Source of the DNA: Simmondsia chinensis
Taxonomy: Eukaryota > Streptophyta > Magnoliopsida > Caryophyllales > Simmondsiaceae
Reading direction: 5' to 3'
Assembly: GCA_018398585.1 (NCBI GenBank)
Contig: JAGTTD010000013.1
Location: 12,933,237 to 12,997,236, forward strand
DNA length: 64,000 nt
Shown: positions 32,878 through 43,460 of the stretch, piece after piece
Numbering within the stretch: the first letter of the stretch is position 1
How the letters are laid out: every line of letters begins with the position of its first letter
Notes under the pieces: model-generated
Databases searched by the model: none
What the model was told of the DNA's origin: nothing
Seen by the model: the letters and a program-made list of their open reading frames with translations, nothing else
Program-made: the position numbers and the translations under genes

Positions 32878-33230
32878 TTTTATGATTCAAGAACGATCCT
32901 AAATCATAACCAAGGGATAAAGTGAGTATGAGATGAGAAAGAAGTGAGGGAGATGAGAAATATAGAGAAATTAAGGTTCAGAGAAGAATAGATCAATTTC
33001 ATTCATTAACTTCTTCAATTCAAGCTAGAATGCTCCTATACAATTAGAACCAACCAAAACAAGAGAAAAATACCTGGAATCACAATGAATCTAGACACTA
33101 GCTTAACCGACTCAACTAACAACCAAATATTGACGCCAAAATCACCAACCAAACCCCTACGACTTATTACATCAGCAAAATTCAGCACTAAGATGATTTT
33201 AATAGCTTATTGGAACTTAGAATCATAATA
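32878..33230 (-). repeat. Element D 3' LTR (left copy)
   Basis: 353 bp aligning with the right copy, with ends decayed to TT...TA. A purine tract (minus strand AAGAGGGAGGCAT) adjoins it at 33231-33243. Confidence 0.85.
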
Positions 33231-33239
33231 ATGCCTCCC

Positions 33240-34637
33240 TCTTAAGAACATTCTTGTCTCAAGAATGGAAAGATGGAAATTAGCTTTAGAGGAACTTTAA
33301 GTTCTCCTAAGTTGAGTCTTCTTCAGCCATGTTGCTCCACAGCACCAAGACCTCTCTAATCTTCTTCCTTGCTTGCTGCATCACTCGTGAATCCAGTATG
33401 GCAACAGGTACCTACAAAAGAGCTCCATCAGACCCAATCTCAAGGGGATTAGGAGAGCAAGACTTCCCTCTTTCTACATTTTTTTTAGGAGGAAAACATG
33501 GAAAACTGGATGGACATATAAAGCAGGTGGGAGCTCCAATTTGTAAGCAACCTTTCCCAACTTCTCGAGGATTGTATAGGGGTCAAAATTCTAAGCACTG
33601 TGTTTAACATTCTTGCATACTGCCACTATGGATTGTCTATAGGGCTACAACTTCAGATACACCAAATCCCCTACCTCAAAGATTTTGTCTGAGCGCTTTC
33701 TATTAACATAGTACTTCATCCTTGCCTGAGCCAAATGAAGATTATCTTAGAGAAGCTAAACTAATTGTCTTCTCTGCAGCAACAAATCAGCAACATCTGG
33801 CACTGAAGTATTAATCCTTTGTAAGACCGAAGGATAAAGAGGATCATATCCATATAATGCCTTGAAGGGAGTAGTGCCAATAGAGGAATGAGCAAGCATA
33901 TTGAACCAAAACTCTGCCAAGGACAACCATCTACGCCACTCCTTGGGATGGCTGAATGTCATGCTCCTCAAGTATTGCTCAATGCACTGATTAACCCTCT
34001 CTGATTGTCCATCAGTCTAAGGATGATAGGAGGAACTCAAGGCCAAGTACTACCCAAGAGCATGAAAAATTCCTCCATAAATTGCAAGTAAAAAGCCTAT
34101 CACGATCAGAAACTATGGAATGTGGTAATCCATGCAGCTTGTAAATACTGTCCAGGAAGACCCTTGCAAGTCTTTCAGCTATAATTGGACGGTACAAAGC
34201 TACAAAGTGACTGAATTTGGTGAAACGATCCACAACCACCCATATAACTTCTTTTCCCTCATATTTAGGCAACCCTTTAATAAAATCCATACTTATATGT
34301 TGCCACGCACAATCAGGAATGGGAAGAGGCTGGAGCAGGCCTTGATACTTCTTGCCATCTGATTTTGTTTGCTAACATACTTCACAATAATGAACAAAAT
34401 CATCACCTCCTTTCTCGTGCTAAACCAACTGAAATAGCTCCTGAGTCTCTGATAAGTCCCTTCTATACCGGAATGCCCACCCCAAGCTGAATCATGGGAA
34501 GCCTCAATGATCCGCTTCCTCAAATCAGTTGATGATCCAACATACAATTTTCCCTTTATCCTGATGATCCCTTTTGCCACTAAAATATTAGCACATAATG
34601 TAGCAGGAGAGGCCTTGTTGATGCTAAAAGCTGTCAC
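33240..34637 (-). pseudogene. Element D integrase and C-terminal region
   Basis: 34637-34293 carries 'ASHDSAWGGHSGIEGTYQRL' (zinc finger His pair), then a frame change. 34290-34012 reads 'MDFIKGLPKYEGKEVIWVVV', 'SIYKLHGLPHSIVSDRDRLF', with first and second Asp present; the Glu block is broken by a TAG near 34020. 33971-33756 reads 'WLSLAEFWFNMLAHSSIGTT'. Remnants of the C-terminal FHVSLL and chromodomain region extend to about 33300 in broken frames. Confidence 0.82.
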
Positions 34638-34643
34638 ACATTC

Positions 34644-35385
34644 TTAAGCAAAGCTATCATCTTCATAAGATCTGTAAACCTCTTCCTTCCAAGATGGTAA
34701 TACCACTGATACTTCCCCAAAAAAACTAGTTTCAAACTCCTCCAATCCGCGAGATAAAGCTTCTGCAGCTAGATTCTCCTTTCCCTTCAAATATTGAATT
34801 GAATAGTCTAAGCCAAGCATCCTTATCAAGCCTTTACGCTGGACCCTTGTTGCTGTCTTCCGTTCTAACAGATATTTAAGGCTTTGATGATCTGTTTTGA
34901 TGAGAAAATATTGTCCCTCCAAATAATATTTCCACTTCTTGACAGCCAAGAGGATAGTAAGATACTCTTTCCCATATATAGACAACTCTAGATGCCTTGG
35001 ACTCAGTGCTTGACTGAGATAAGCCACATGTCTCCCAATCTGAGATAAGATTGCCTCAACTCCTTTACCATAAGCATCAGTCTCTAGCACAAAATCCTTA
35101 CTGAAATCAAGCATAACCAACATTGGTGCTGCACACATTACTGCTTTCAATGCTTCAAAAGCATCTTGAACTACCTCAGACCTCTTAAAGGCGTCCTTCT
35201 TCAAGAGATCGGTTAATGGCTTGGCAATGACTCCATACGTAGCTATTCTTGTAGTATCTAGTCAAGCACAGAAATCCCCTCAATTGCTTCAATGTAACAA
35301 GAATTGGCCAATCCCTCATAGCTTGAATCTTAGAAGGATCCGTGAATACTCCTTCATTGGAGATGATATGGCCTAGAAACTCCAC
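34644..35385 (-). pseudogene. Element D RT end and RNase H
   Basis: 35385-35185 reads '[20 protein letters not shown]', the end of RT. 35204-34644 (186 codons open) holds RNase H: 'FVLETDAYGKGVEAILSQIG', 'YGKEYLTILLAVKKWKYYLE', 'LIKTDHQSLKYLLERKTATR' and 'YLKGKENLAAEALSRGLEE'. The main active-site blocks are visible, and this is the best kept part of D. Confidence 0.85.
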
Positions 35386-35389
35386 TTAT

Positions 35390-36186
35390 GACTGAGCAAA
35401 GGACCACTTGGACAACTTAGCATAAAGCTTGTGACTACGTATCACACTGAACACCTCCTTCAAATGAGCCACATGGTCCTCCAATGTAGCACTGTAAATC
35501 AGAATATCATCGAGTAAAACCAATACAAATTTCTTCAAGAAAGCCTTAAACACATCGTTCATCACAGCCTAAAATGTAGCTGCAGCATTGGTTAAGCCAA
35601 ATGGCATCACCACGAACTCATAATACCTATGATGAGTTTTGAAGGCAGTCTTGTATACGTCCTGCTCCAAGACTCTGATCTGATAGTATCCTTGTCGTAG
35701 ATCCAGCTTAGAAAAGAAGTGTGAGGCATTGAGTTCATCCAGGAGATCATCAATGATTGGGATGCGGAACTTGTCTTTGATTGTAAACGAGTTTGGCTGC
35801 TTGTAATTAATGCACATTCTAGTAGATCCATCATTTTTCTTGACTAGGATAACTTAAGGGACAAATGGGCTATGACTTTGCCCTATGAAACAAGTTTTAA
35901 GCAGCTCTTCCACTTGCCTTTCAATCTCTGTCTTCTGAGAGTGTGGGTGCTTATAAGGTCTCAAGTTCACAGGATCTAAATTGGACTTCAAAGGAATTGC
36001 ATGATCAAGAGTCCTCTTGGGACGTAAGGACACTCGTTGCTTGAATAAGTTTTTATGTTCATCAATTAGTGGACTAATTTCTGGATGAAGTGGTGCCTGA
36101 ACCTCAGAATGAGCTATTGAGAACAATTGTCCTATCCATTGACAAGCTCCTTTTTTGACAATTCCTTCCAACCTTTTGCCTTTCAT
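35390..36186 (-). pseudogene. Element D reverse transcriptase
   Basis: 36186-35854 holds the protease-RT linker and RT start ('LDHAIPLKSNLDPVNLRPYK'). 35817-35569 has '[20 protein letters not shown]' and '[17 protein letters not shown]', then a stop. The catalytic region near 35500-35530 reads LVLLDDIL, with Leu where Tyr or Phe is expected before Asp-Asp. The enzyme is dead. Confidence 0.82.
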
Positions 36187-36199
36187 TAACTACAATTGA

Positions 36200-36700
36200 C
36201 CCTACTCTACAATTCCTTGCAATCGGACAGTAGCCCCTTGCATTTCAAATGAAACTTACAATTGAGAGAAATCAAAAATCAATGGACTGAAAGTCTTCAT
36301 CCAATCAACACTGAGAACCATGTCATAGCCTCCCAACTGAAGAATCTTGAAATAATACACAAACTTGTGATTCTGCACTTGTCAAATAAAGCCTTGACAT
36401 TTGGCTTGAGTGAGTATTGAATTCCCATTAGCCACTGTCACAGCTTACGGACTTGTCTTAATCACTTCGTGTCCCACCTTCCTCCTAACTTTAGGATCAA
36501 CAAAGCTGTGAGTACTGCCACTATCTATCAAAATTAGGATAGATTTGTGCCCTGCCTCTCCCCTGATTCTAATAGTATTGTGAAATCCATTTCTTGTAAG
36601 TGCCTTCACAGAAATTCCCATCTCATCATTCACCAATTCCTCTTGTATTTCTTATTCTTGCTTAGTCAAATCAGCCTCCACTTCTTCCTCTTCAGTGTCC
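36200..36700 (-). pseudogene. Element D protease
   Basis: 'VKALTRNGFHNTIRIRGEAG' and 'SILILIDSGSTHSFVDPKV' (36636-36445) give a clear aspartic protease start with Asp-Ser-Gly. A nonsense codon after 'KTSP' ends the frame, and the rest is readable only in pieces (for example 'GYDMVLSVDWMKT' near 36310). Confidence 0.8.
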
Positions 36701-36739
36701 TCTTCTGCCTCAGCACCACTAGCAAACATTAAAAGCTTT

Positions 36740-37830
36740 AGATTACACTTATGTCCAAAGAAATATCGTTCATTGCATTTGAAACACAACCTTTGAGCCT
36801 TCTTTTCTTCCACACTCATGGGGTTGGCCTAAGAAGGAACATTTTGCTACTGATAGGAACCATGATGAATTTTGCTCCTCTAGCCATCAGATGTTGCCAA
36901 TACCGTGGATTCAGACAATTTAGCTTGACATAGGCTTTTGATAGTGTAATACGACTCAAGGCCTTGACAAGATGCTTAATATTTGGCTTCAAGCCAATGA
37001 TAAAGCTCAAGTCATAGTAGGCTTCACTTGCATTAGGATTAACAGAAGTCATCCTAGCTCTTAAATTCTCAAATCTTGCTATATACTCTTTCATTGATGT
37101 GGTTTGCACCACCTTATTGAAGTTCTCCACAATAACACTAGGGTCCTCATCACCATATCTTTCACAAAGCTCATCCACAAATTCAGACCAAGACCATGAA
37201 GGATTATTGTGCACAAGACTATAAAACCATACCTCCTGATCTCCTTGAAGGTGAACTGCAGCCAATTCCACCTTCTCAGCCTCACTTATGTGATAAAAAT
37301 GGAAGTACCTCTAGCATCTTCTCAACTAAGACTGAGGTTGCTTGCCATCAAATTGCTTGATCTCAACTCTAGGCCATGTGCATCCATTGCTTCTACTACT
37401 GTTTGTGCCACTGTCACTCGTTCCTGAAGTCTGTGATTGCATCAAATCAGATGGACGATCAAATTGTCTAGCGGCTGTCTAAGGTTGCATAACTTCTGGA
37501 GGACGATCAGGCTGCCTTGCAGTTGACAAAACTTCAGCTCCAAAAGGCAAATTCTGCCATGTGATCTACTGCTGTAATCATTGAATTCTTAGTTCCATTT
37601 GCTGCGAGTGTTGATCCCACTTTTGCTCTTGCAATTGCTGCATTTTAACAAACATCTCCTCCATTTGAAGCCTTAATTGCTCAAATTGATTGACTTCGAT
37701 ACTAGCACCAACATTTGCACCAGCAATAGCAGCATAAGTATCATTCCCAGCAGCATTTGCTTGTGTTGAAATTCCACCAGCCATTGGTATACTTTTGTTG
37801 CGTCTCGCTAGCTCCAATCAACCAAATCAA
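36740..37830 (-). pseudogene. Element D gag
   Basis: The N-terminal frame (37817-37578) is Ala/Gln-rich with a coiled coil (FEQLRLQMEEMFVKMQQLQE). The capsid part (37271-36816) reads 'VWFYSLVHNNPSWSWSEFVD', 'YIARFENLRARMTSVNPNAS', 'LSFIIGLKPNIKHLVKALS'. A zinc knuckle follows near 36770 (C-F-K-C-N-E-R-Y-F-F-G-H-K-C). The blocks line up with gag of element C, but stops and a frameshift separate them. Confidence 0.8.
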
Positions 37831-37866
37831 GCTCAATTGGCAGCAAACACAAGCCCTGATACCAAT

Positions 37867-38219
37867 TGTTAGGATTCAAGAATGATCTTGAATCATAACC
37901 ATGGGATGAAGAGAGTATGGGATGAGAAAGAAGTGAGGGAGATGAGAAATACAGAGAAATTAGGGTTGAGAGAAGAAGAGATCACTTTCATGTATAAACT
38001 TCTTCAATATAAGCTAGATTGCTGTTATACAATTAGAACCAACCCAAACAAGAAAAAAATATCTAGAATTAAAATAAATCTAGACACTAGCTCAACCGAT
38101 TCAACTAACAACCGAATATTGGAGCCAAAATCACCAACAAAACCCCTGTGGTTTATTACATCAGGAAAACGCAACACTTAGATGATTTTAATAGCTCATT
38201 GGAACTTAGAATCATAACA
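37867..38219 (-). repeat. Element D 5' LTR (right copy)
   Basis: TGTTAGGATTC...ATCATAACA, 353 bp. On the minus strand the primer site TGGTATCAGGGCTTG (about 37864-37850) follows, close to the initiator tRNA-Met type. Confidence 0.88.
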
Positions 38220-38650
38220 GAAAGCCCCTTTTGAATCGCACCAATATAGGCCGGATTTGAGGACAAACAAAAATTAGGGTTCATTTTTGAGAAAAAGTGA
38301 AAATCGCTCACCTAATCTCACCATGAAGGAAAGAGAAAAGCGAGGGAAAAGGAAAAGACTTACACAAGCAGCACTAGGGAGTAAAAACCTCTTCAACTCG
38401 GAGCTAGAAGAGACGAATTTGAGCAAAGAAAAGCTTAGGGCTTTCATGTTGGTGTGTTACATGGACCAACGAGAGAGGGAAGAGAACAGAAAGGAGAAAA
38501 AGCGAGGAAGACTTAGAAAGAAAAACAAAAAGGGTAGCTAATCCCCATTCTCAGCTCGGTACTGATACGAAACGCAACGGGAGGAGAGCAGACCGTCTCA
38601 ATGGTCAACGAAAGAGAGAAGGAAAATAATGTTGCTACCATTGAACTATA
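38220..38650 (-). other. Element B region upstream of the antisense ORF
   Basis: This purine-rich stretch (plus strand), thus pyrimidine-rich on the minus strand, resembles a plant 5' UTR, as expected upstream of the antisense ORF. A similar stretch lies at 10180-10380 in element A. Short plus-strand frames rich in Lys/Arg/Glu (38287-38541) reflect base composition. Confidence 0.45.
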
Positions 38651-38654
38651 TACT

Positions 38655-38655
<1 letters not shown>

Positions 38656-38686
<31 letters not shown>
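38656..38686. repeat. (CA)n microsatellite
   Basis: About 15 CA units in a row between the antisense-ORF leader and the F-box fragment. Confidence 0.95.
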
Positions 38687-38688
<2 letters not shown>

Positions 38689-39394
38689 GCATCTCGGCCC
38701 AGGATACAAGACACCATCACTTATCATTAAAACCAAAAGTACATTCCAACTACATTAACTTACCCTCAGCAGGCGCATTTGATCCAAGCACCAAAAACAA
38801 CCAAAAATAGCTGCAACCACAAAATACATAACAAGGATAAAAATAGAAGGCCAGTACACGACCCTAAAAAGGTAAGGCAGGACCCAGCAGCTTTGGGTAG
38901 AGTGTCCCCACATGCGGGTATAGGGAAAGAAGGCGTTTGTAAGAATATTGCCCCAAATGCTCCAAAAGCCCATGATCAGGCCCATCCAAAAGACGGATAT
39001 ATCTCCCCTCCACAAGTGATGATGAGATACAGTCTTGGAATCAAGAATTCCGTAACATACAAGGCACTGAAATCCCGAGGGACGGGGAACTAACTATTGA
39101 CACTTTTGTAGAGGAACCATGAGAAGTCGTCGCCGTAACGTAACAACCACACCCCAACAAGTGAACCACGGAGCAGAACCAGGCACAGTGAGGTCCCACT
39201 AACCGAAGGACAATCCCATTGAAACAGGCCCGCATCATCACAATGGGTAATACTCTGATGAGTCCTTGAAGCGTATTCCATCGGATGATGTAAGTACGGG
39301 GAAAAGGAGACTAATCCGAAATGTAAGGACCACAGTTCGACATTAAAAAAAAAATATCGTCCATATAGGCCGGAACATGGAACAAGTTCCTTCC

Positions 39395-40087
39395 TTAAAC
39401 ATGTAGCTCACCCTTGTACGTCCAGCTATCTTGCCATGCAAAGGCTTTATGAGTATCAGGCCACTCTCCTCCGGCCAAACCCGAGGCAGGGTCATAAACC
39501 AGCAGATGCATAAAAAAACCAAAGGAGATGGAAGAATCTTGGAACCCTAGAAAAGCCGTCATAGAGCACTGGGTATATAGAGACAAGACCCCTTCGGTCA
39601 ACAAGCCTAAGGGAAGATAAAAGCGGGTCGCTGGATTAAAGATAGATAGGTAAGAAGGACATACTGGATTAAGCTCCCTACAAAAGACTAGGCCATCATG
39701 GCAACCCATAATCCTCCTATGGCCGGAAAGGAAATACAAAGAAGATTGCGGGAGAGCCAACTCCGAGGTTGGAATGCCCGGGAACACCAAGACATTGTCT
39801 GGGTCAATGTAGCATCGTGATTGGACCATAAAATCGTTAACATAGCGATCTAAGGAACGGGATGCATGAGCCTCTATAAAATGACGATTGCTGATAAGTC
39901 GAGCAAGAAAACAGGACAAAGTTCGAAATCTCAAAAGAGATTTAACGGGAAAATAGGGGAAAATCTTGAAAGTTACTTCTTCAGACTCAGTCATTTGTTG
40001 ATTAAACTTAGAAAATGATGATGACTTAAAGGGTTTGCGAGTTTTCAAATGAAGGAGACTAAAAGAAGAAGCCTCCCCCTTCCCCAT
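39395..40087 (-). pseudogene. F-box protein fragment (F-box plus F-box-associated region) inside element B
   Basis: A 230-codon minus-strand frame begins MGKGEASS; a second Met at about residue 32 (MTESEEV) is the more usual F-box start. 'FKIFPYFPVKSLLRFRTLS' followed by 'FIEAHASRSLD' is an F-box of the type that links substrates to SCF ubiquitin ligases through SKP1. 'RIMGCHDGLVFC' and 'SIFNPATRFYLPLG' mark the start of an F-box-associated (FBA-type) domain. Plant FBA proteins usually have 350-400 residues, so the C-terminal half is missing; faint continuation may run to about 38760 in broken frames. The frame lies antisense to B, 68 bp inside its 3' LTR, so it looks like a host gene piece captured by or inserted into B. 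Confidence 0.72.
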
Positions 40088-40133
40088 CCATATTTATTGC
40101 AAGCCACAATATAAACCACAAACGAAAATCATT

Positions 40134-40154
40134 TGTGGAATGGTAGGGAATAAC
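40134..40154 (+). promoter_or_regulatory. Element B polypurine tract (imperfect)
   Basis: The purine-rich tract 'tggaatggtagggaataac' stands directly before the 3' LTR. It is less pure than in C or H. Confidence 0.45.
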
Positions 40155-40584
40155 TGATAACAACTCGCAAATAGCCTCCGAATAAAAGAATAACACCATG
40201 GCCTTTGGAGCCCCAGCTATACTTCGCCACCAAGATACGTTTCGGCCCCCCGACCGCGGACAACCTCATCTCGCTACATAAAGCTCCATAAATCGAAATA
40301 CAAGTGCGAGTCATTACCAACACCTTGACAAATAACCCAAGGCGTGAACCTCGGCACAAGGAGAATCTGACCCTGAGTTGCGAAACTCACCCAAGAACCT
40401 GTCAATCTCAACTATTCGTCACAACACACAAGGAAACAGCTACTTGAGAACATAAGTCCTGGATCTAGGGGCATCTCACCCCCGAGTTGGGGCTGGGTGA
40501 ACTACACCCCCTCACTCAGTATAACAAAGAGACTCTCCCTTGTAAAGCTATAAATACCACCCAAAATCTCGAGAAAAGGCTAAG

Positions 40585-40667
<83 letters not shown>

Positions 40668-40780
40668 CAGATTATCACACTTGTACTGAATTAAGACACT
40701 CTTGTATCAAATATCAAATTCGCCAATCAATGAAAAGATTTGACACTGACCTTCTATTAAATGAACCTGTACCCGAAATA
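40155..40780 (+). repeat. Element B 3' LTR
   Basis: Starts TGATAACAACTCGC and ends CCCGAAATA (CA decayed to TA). It is longer than the 5' LTR chiefly because of the (AT)n block at 40587-40664. The long IYIYIY reading frame across this block is an artefact of the microsatellite. Confidence 0.88.
40587..40664. repeat. (AT)39 microsatellite in the 3' LTR of B
   Basis: 78 bp of pure AT, replacing a short 'ttatttttttcatatt' stretch in the matching position of the 5' LTR, so the expansion happened after B inserted. Confidence 0.95.
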
Positions 40781-40959
40781 GAGAGAGTTTGAGTTGGGTT
40801 GCTAAAGATGTGAGTTGGAAGGATAAGTGTTTGAGATGAAAGATAATGTTTTGGTGTTGTAAATGAGTCGGAAGATTTAGGTCAAAGACATAGATTTGAT
40901 CAAATTGATGGTTTGAGCATCCAACTTGAACTCTTCATCTTGCATCAAAAAATTGACAT

Positions 40960-43460
40960 TTTCTTTATCGAAATTGTAAATGACTTTTGACATCCTCCTT
41001 AATTTGCGAAGTGAAGAGAATATATGAGTTGTTTTAACTTTTCTGAAATCACATGCAAGTTGATCTTAAGAGTTGAAAATTTTCTAATCAATTTCACCTT
41101 ATCCCACTAGGTCTCCAATAAAGTAGTGACGAAGTTCTATATGGTATGTTCTTGCATGGAACCCTAAATTTTTGTCATAAGAATTGCAGACATATTGTCT
41201 CTATAAATTGTTGGAGGAGTCTCTGGACTTTCCTTCAAACCTGCAAGAATTCTTCTAATCCAAATTGCTTCACATGCAGCATTTGTGGCATCGATATACT
41301 CAGCTTCAGCAGAAGAGAGTGACACTATTTTTTTTTTTTTTTGTTTTCTAGAGCACCAAGAAATTGATTTTGTGCTCAAACAAAATACATAACTAGAAGT
41401 ACTCTTTCTATCATCAACAGATCGAGCCCAATCATGGTTCGTATAGCTAACAAGACTACTATTACTTTCTTAGACTATGCAAAACCTTTTAGTACCTTGC
41501 AAATATCGTAATATTCACTTCACTGTAGAATATTGAAGTTGATCAAGCTCATTCATCAATTTGGAAATCATGCTGATCAAGTACACAACATTTAACCTTG
41601 TACTAGTGAGGTACATCAGTGACCCAACTAAACTGCGATATAACGTTGCATCAACTTTCTTTGCTCCATTGCTTTCCTGCAACTTTTCTTTCTGAGCCAT
41701 TGGAGTTGAAATCAATTTACACTTGGATATATTGAATTTTTTCAATAACTCTTCAATGTACTTCCCTTGAAAAATAAAAATGCCTTCTTTTGATTGATGA
41801 ACTTGGATGTCAAGAAAATATTTCATCAAACCAAGATATGTCATCATATACATTCTCATTACTGAATTTATTTTTTTTTTTTAAATTCTACTATCATGAT
41901 AGGATCATTTCAAGTGTAAATGAAATCGTCAATATAAAGGCATGCAATAAGAAGGTCACTGTTAACTCTCTTTTTCACGTAAAGAAATGGTACACTCGGA
42001 CTTCTTTGAAAACCACTATTGATGAAATAATGGATAATAAATTCTATTCCAAACACGTGCTTTTTTAAGCCATAAAGTCCTTTTCGTAGGTGATATACCA
42101 TATGGTCCTTTCCTTTCACCTCATAGCCTTTTGGTTACTTGATATAGACTTCCTCCGTCAATTCTAGTTGATATGGTGGAAGGTTCAGCTAAGCTGCCAA
42201 GGCCAATACCAGTCATATTGTCTCCATTCGAGCTACAAGAGCAAAAGTTTCAATATACTCTACACCCCATTGTTGTGAGTATCCTTTTGCCACAAGACGA
42301 GCTTTGTATTTTGGGATGGACCTGTCTTCATTGAATTTTTTTTCTAGATCCATTTTAATCCAAGTATATCTTTTTCTTTGAGCGGATTCACAAGTTCCCA
42401 TGCGCTTGATTTTTAACGATGGTGGCCATTTCCTAATCCATTACATCTCTCCAAATTTGGTCTTTTGTAACTTCATCAAGTGTTTGTGGTTCACAAGAGA
42501 AAAGTGCAATATTTCATGATTCATAAGTACCTCTTACTGAAAATACCCTTCATATCGATGACTTACCAACACTTGTTTCAGAATCACTGCTTGAACTTGT
42601 AGTGGATTTTGAAACTGGATTAACATTTGGATTGATCGATTTGGTACTGTCTTCTTGATGTGTAGATACATGGTTTCCAAGAACAAGAGATTGTTGTTTA
42701 GCATGAATTTCCACTGGTGTTCTATTTTCCCAGTCCCATGCTTTCATTTCTTCAAACTACACATCTCGTGATTATTTAAGTTGTCATGATTCTGGATCAA
42801 TCCGATGACATCCTTTAAACTTGTCACTGTATCCTGTAAAAATAAATTCTAAGCCTTTTCATCAAATTTGTCTCTATATGTAGTGGGAATGAGACACCAA
42901 AGAGGGCAACAACACTCCATCATCGGATCCCATTAGAACTCCGAAGTTAAGCGTGCTTGGGCGAGAGTCTCCTGGGAAGTCCTCACCCTCAGGTTAGAGG
43001 CACTGGGAAACAGCCTCTCTTCAGGTTAACACCCTAAAGGGGGAAGATTACGTACAACTGCCCCCTCATACCCTACGTAGGTGGGAGCCCTTGAGGTGTT
43101 GGGTATGTTCCTTTTTATTTAGTGGGAATGAGAGAATATGTAATGCGCTCGAATACTTTGCATTCTCTAACAATTTATTTTCTATCGTTCAAGTTTCATA
43201 CCGAGTTTTATTCGGGACTATTTTTGTTGGAGATCTGTTGAGAATATAAACAACAATATTAACATCTTCAACCCAAAACTCATTTGGCAAACTTTTGGCT
43301 TTCAACATATCGCGTGCCATTTCAACTGTTGTGCGGTTCTTTCTTTCTACTACCATGTTTTGTTGAGGAGGTTAACAAACTGTCAATTGCTTTTTGATTC
43401 CCTGATTCCTACAATAACTTTGGGATTCTTTTTACAAGAGCTCTCCTCCTTGATCAAAAT
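40960..43460 (-). pseudogene. Element F: Ty1/copia pol remnant (integrase end, RT, RNase H)
   Basis: Read from right to left: integrase end with 'VVERKNRTTVEMARDMLKA' and 'SLPNEFWVEDVNIVVYILNR' (43400-43250); a linker 'MKAWDWENRTPVEIHAKQQS' (42747-42550); RT with '[18 protein letters not shown]' (42320-42250), 'VYHLRKGLYGLKKHVFGIEF' and the catalytic 'LYIDDFIYT' (42119-41910), 'LGLMKYFLDIQVHQS' and 'YRSLVGSLMYLTSTRLNVVY' (41859-41515); and RNase H with 'VSLSSAEAEYIDATNAACEA' (41379-41164). These are the usual copia blocks in order, broken by stops and frameshifts. A SINE interrupts the integrase-RT linker. LTRs were not found; element B lies just beyond the 3' side. Confidence 0.85.
42895..43119 (+). 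mobile_element. 5S rRNA-headed SINE with RTE-type 3' tail, perfect 14-bp TSD
   Basis: The 225-bp body is flanked by identical 14-mers TAGTGGGAATGAGA (42881-42894, 43120-43133). 42924-42968 matches the central part of plant 5S rRNA almost base for base (one clear change, ATTAG for ATCAG), and 42969-42984 matches a later part of 5S; about 18 nt between them, the usual box C region, are missing. 42903-42923 is a weaker match to the 5S start. From 43003 the sequence 'tgggaaacagcctctct' and what follows align with the 3' UTR of the RTE copies at 61435 and 16313, so RTE enzymes probably mobilised it. It lies inside copia remnant F. Confidence 0.85.

Larger units (their letters stand above)
32878..38219 (-). 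mobile_element. Element D: degenerate small-LTR chromovirus (Reina-like)
   Basis: Two 353-bp LTRs (32878-33230, 37867-38219) bound minus-strand gag, protease, RT, RNase H and integrase remnants. D has the same lineage and orientation as C but a different family, since its LTR sequence is distinct. Many stops and frameshifts show it is older than C. The left LTR has lost both terminal signals (TG to TT at its left edge, CA to TA at its right edge). I could not find a convincing target duplication (left flank ends GCGAAT, right flank begins GAAAG). Confidence 0.88.
18005..40780 (+). mobile_element. Element B: degenerate Tat-like Ty3/gypsy retrotransposon with nested elements C and D
   Basis: LTRs at 18005-18559 and 40155-40780 bound a PBS, gag, protease, RT, RNase H and integrase remnants, a 39-bp tandem array, an antisense ORF and an antisense F-box gene fragment. 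Flanking pentamers are GATAG (18000-18004) and GAGAG (40781-40785), 4 of 5 alike, so a mutated target duplication is plausible. With C (25230-30850) and D (32878-38219) removed, B is about 11.8 kb. Domain order, a VLVD.GSSVNIL-type protease, an FDDM RT and the antisense extra ORF fit the Tat lineage. Stops throughout pol make it inactive. Confidence 0.85.

Noticed and set aside
33329..33607. 92-codon plus-strand protein
   Set aside because: Lies opposite the decayed C-terminus of element D's integrase; no domain.
38287..38541. Lys/Arg/Glu-rich small protein on the plus strand
   Set aside because: Purine-rich composition opposite the expected 5' leader of an antisense gene; no conserved motif.
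39395..40087. Functional host F-box gene
   Set aside because: The frame stops after the start of the FBA domain, about 120-170 residues short of usual family length, and lies within a dead retrotransposon.
40487..40792. 101-codon protein with an Ile-Tyr run
   Set aside because: The run is the reading of the (AT)39 microsatellite within an LTR.
40781..40959. Part of copia F or of B
   Set aside because: This short flank fits neither the B LTR nor a readable copia domain; left unassigned.
42903..42984. 5S rRNA gene
   Set aside because: The match is partial, lacks about 18 nt covering the usual box C, lies inside a 225-bp unit with its own 14-bp target duplication, and is fused to an RTE-like tail.
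42895..43119. Cassandra TRIM (LTR carrying 5S sequence)
   Set aside because: There are no paired LTRs, PBS or PPT; the flanks are a 14-bp TSD rather than 5 bp, and the tail matches RTE.
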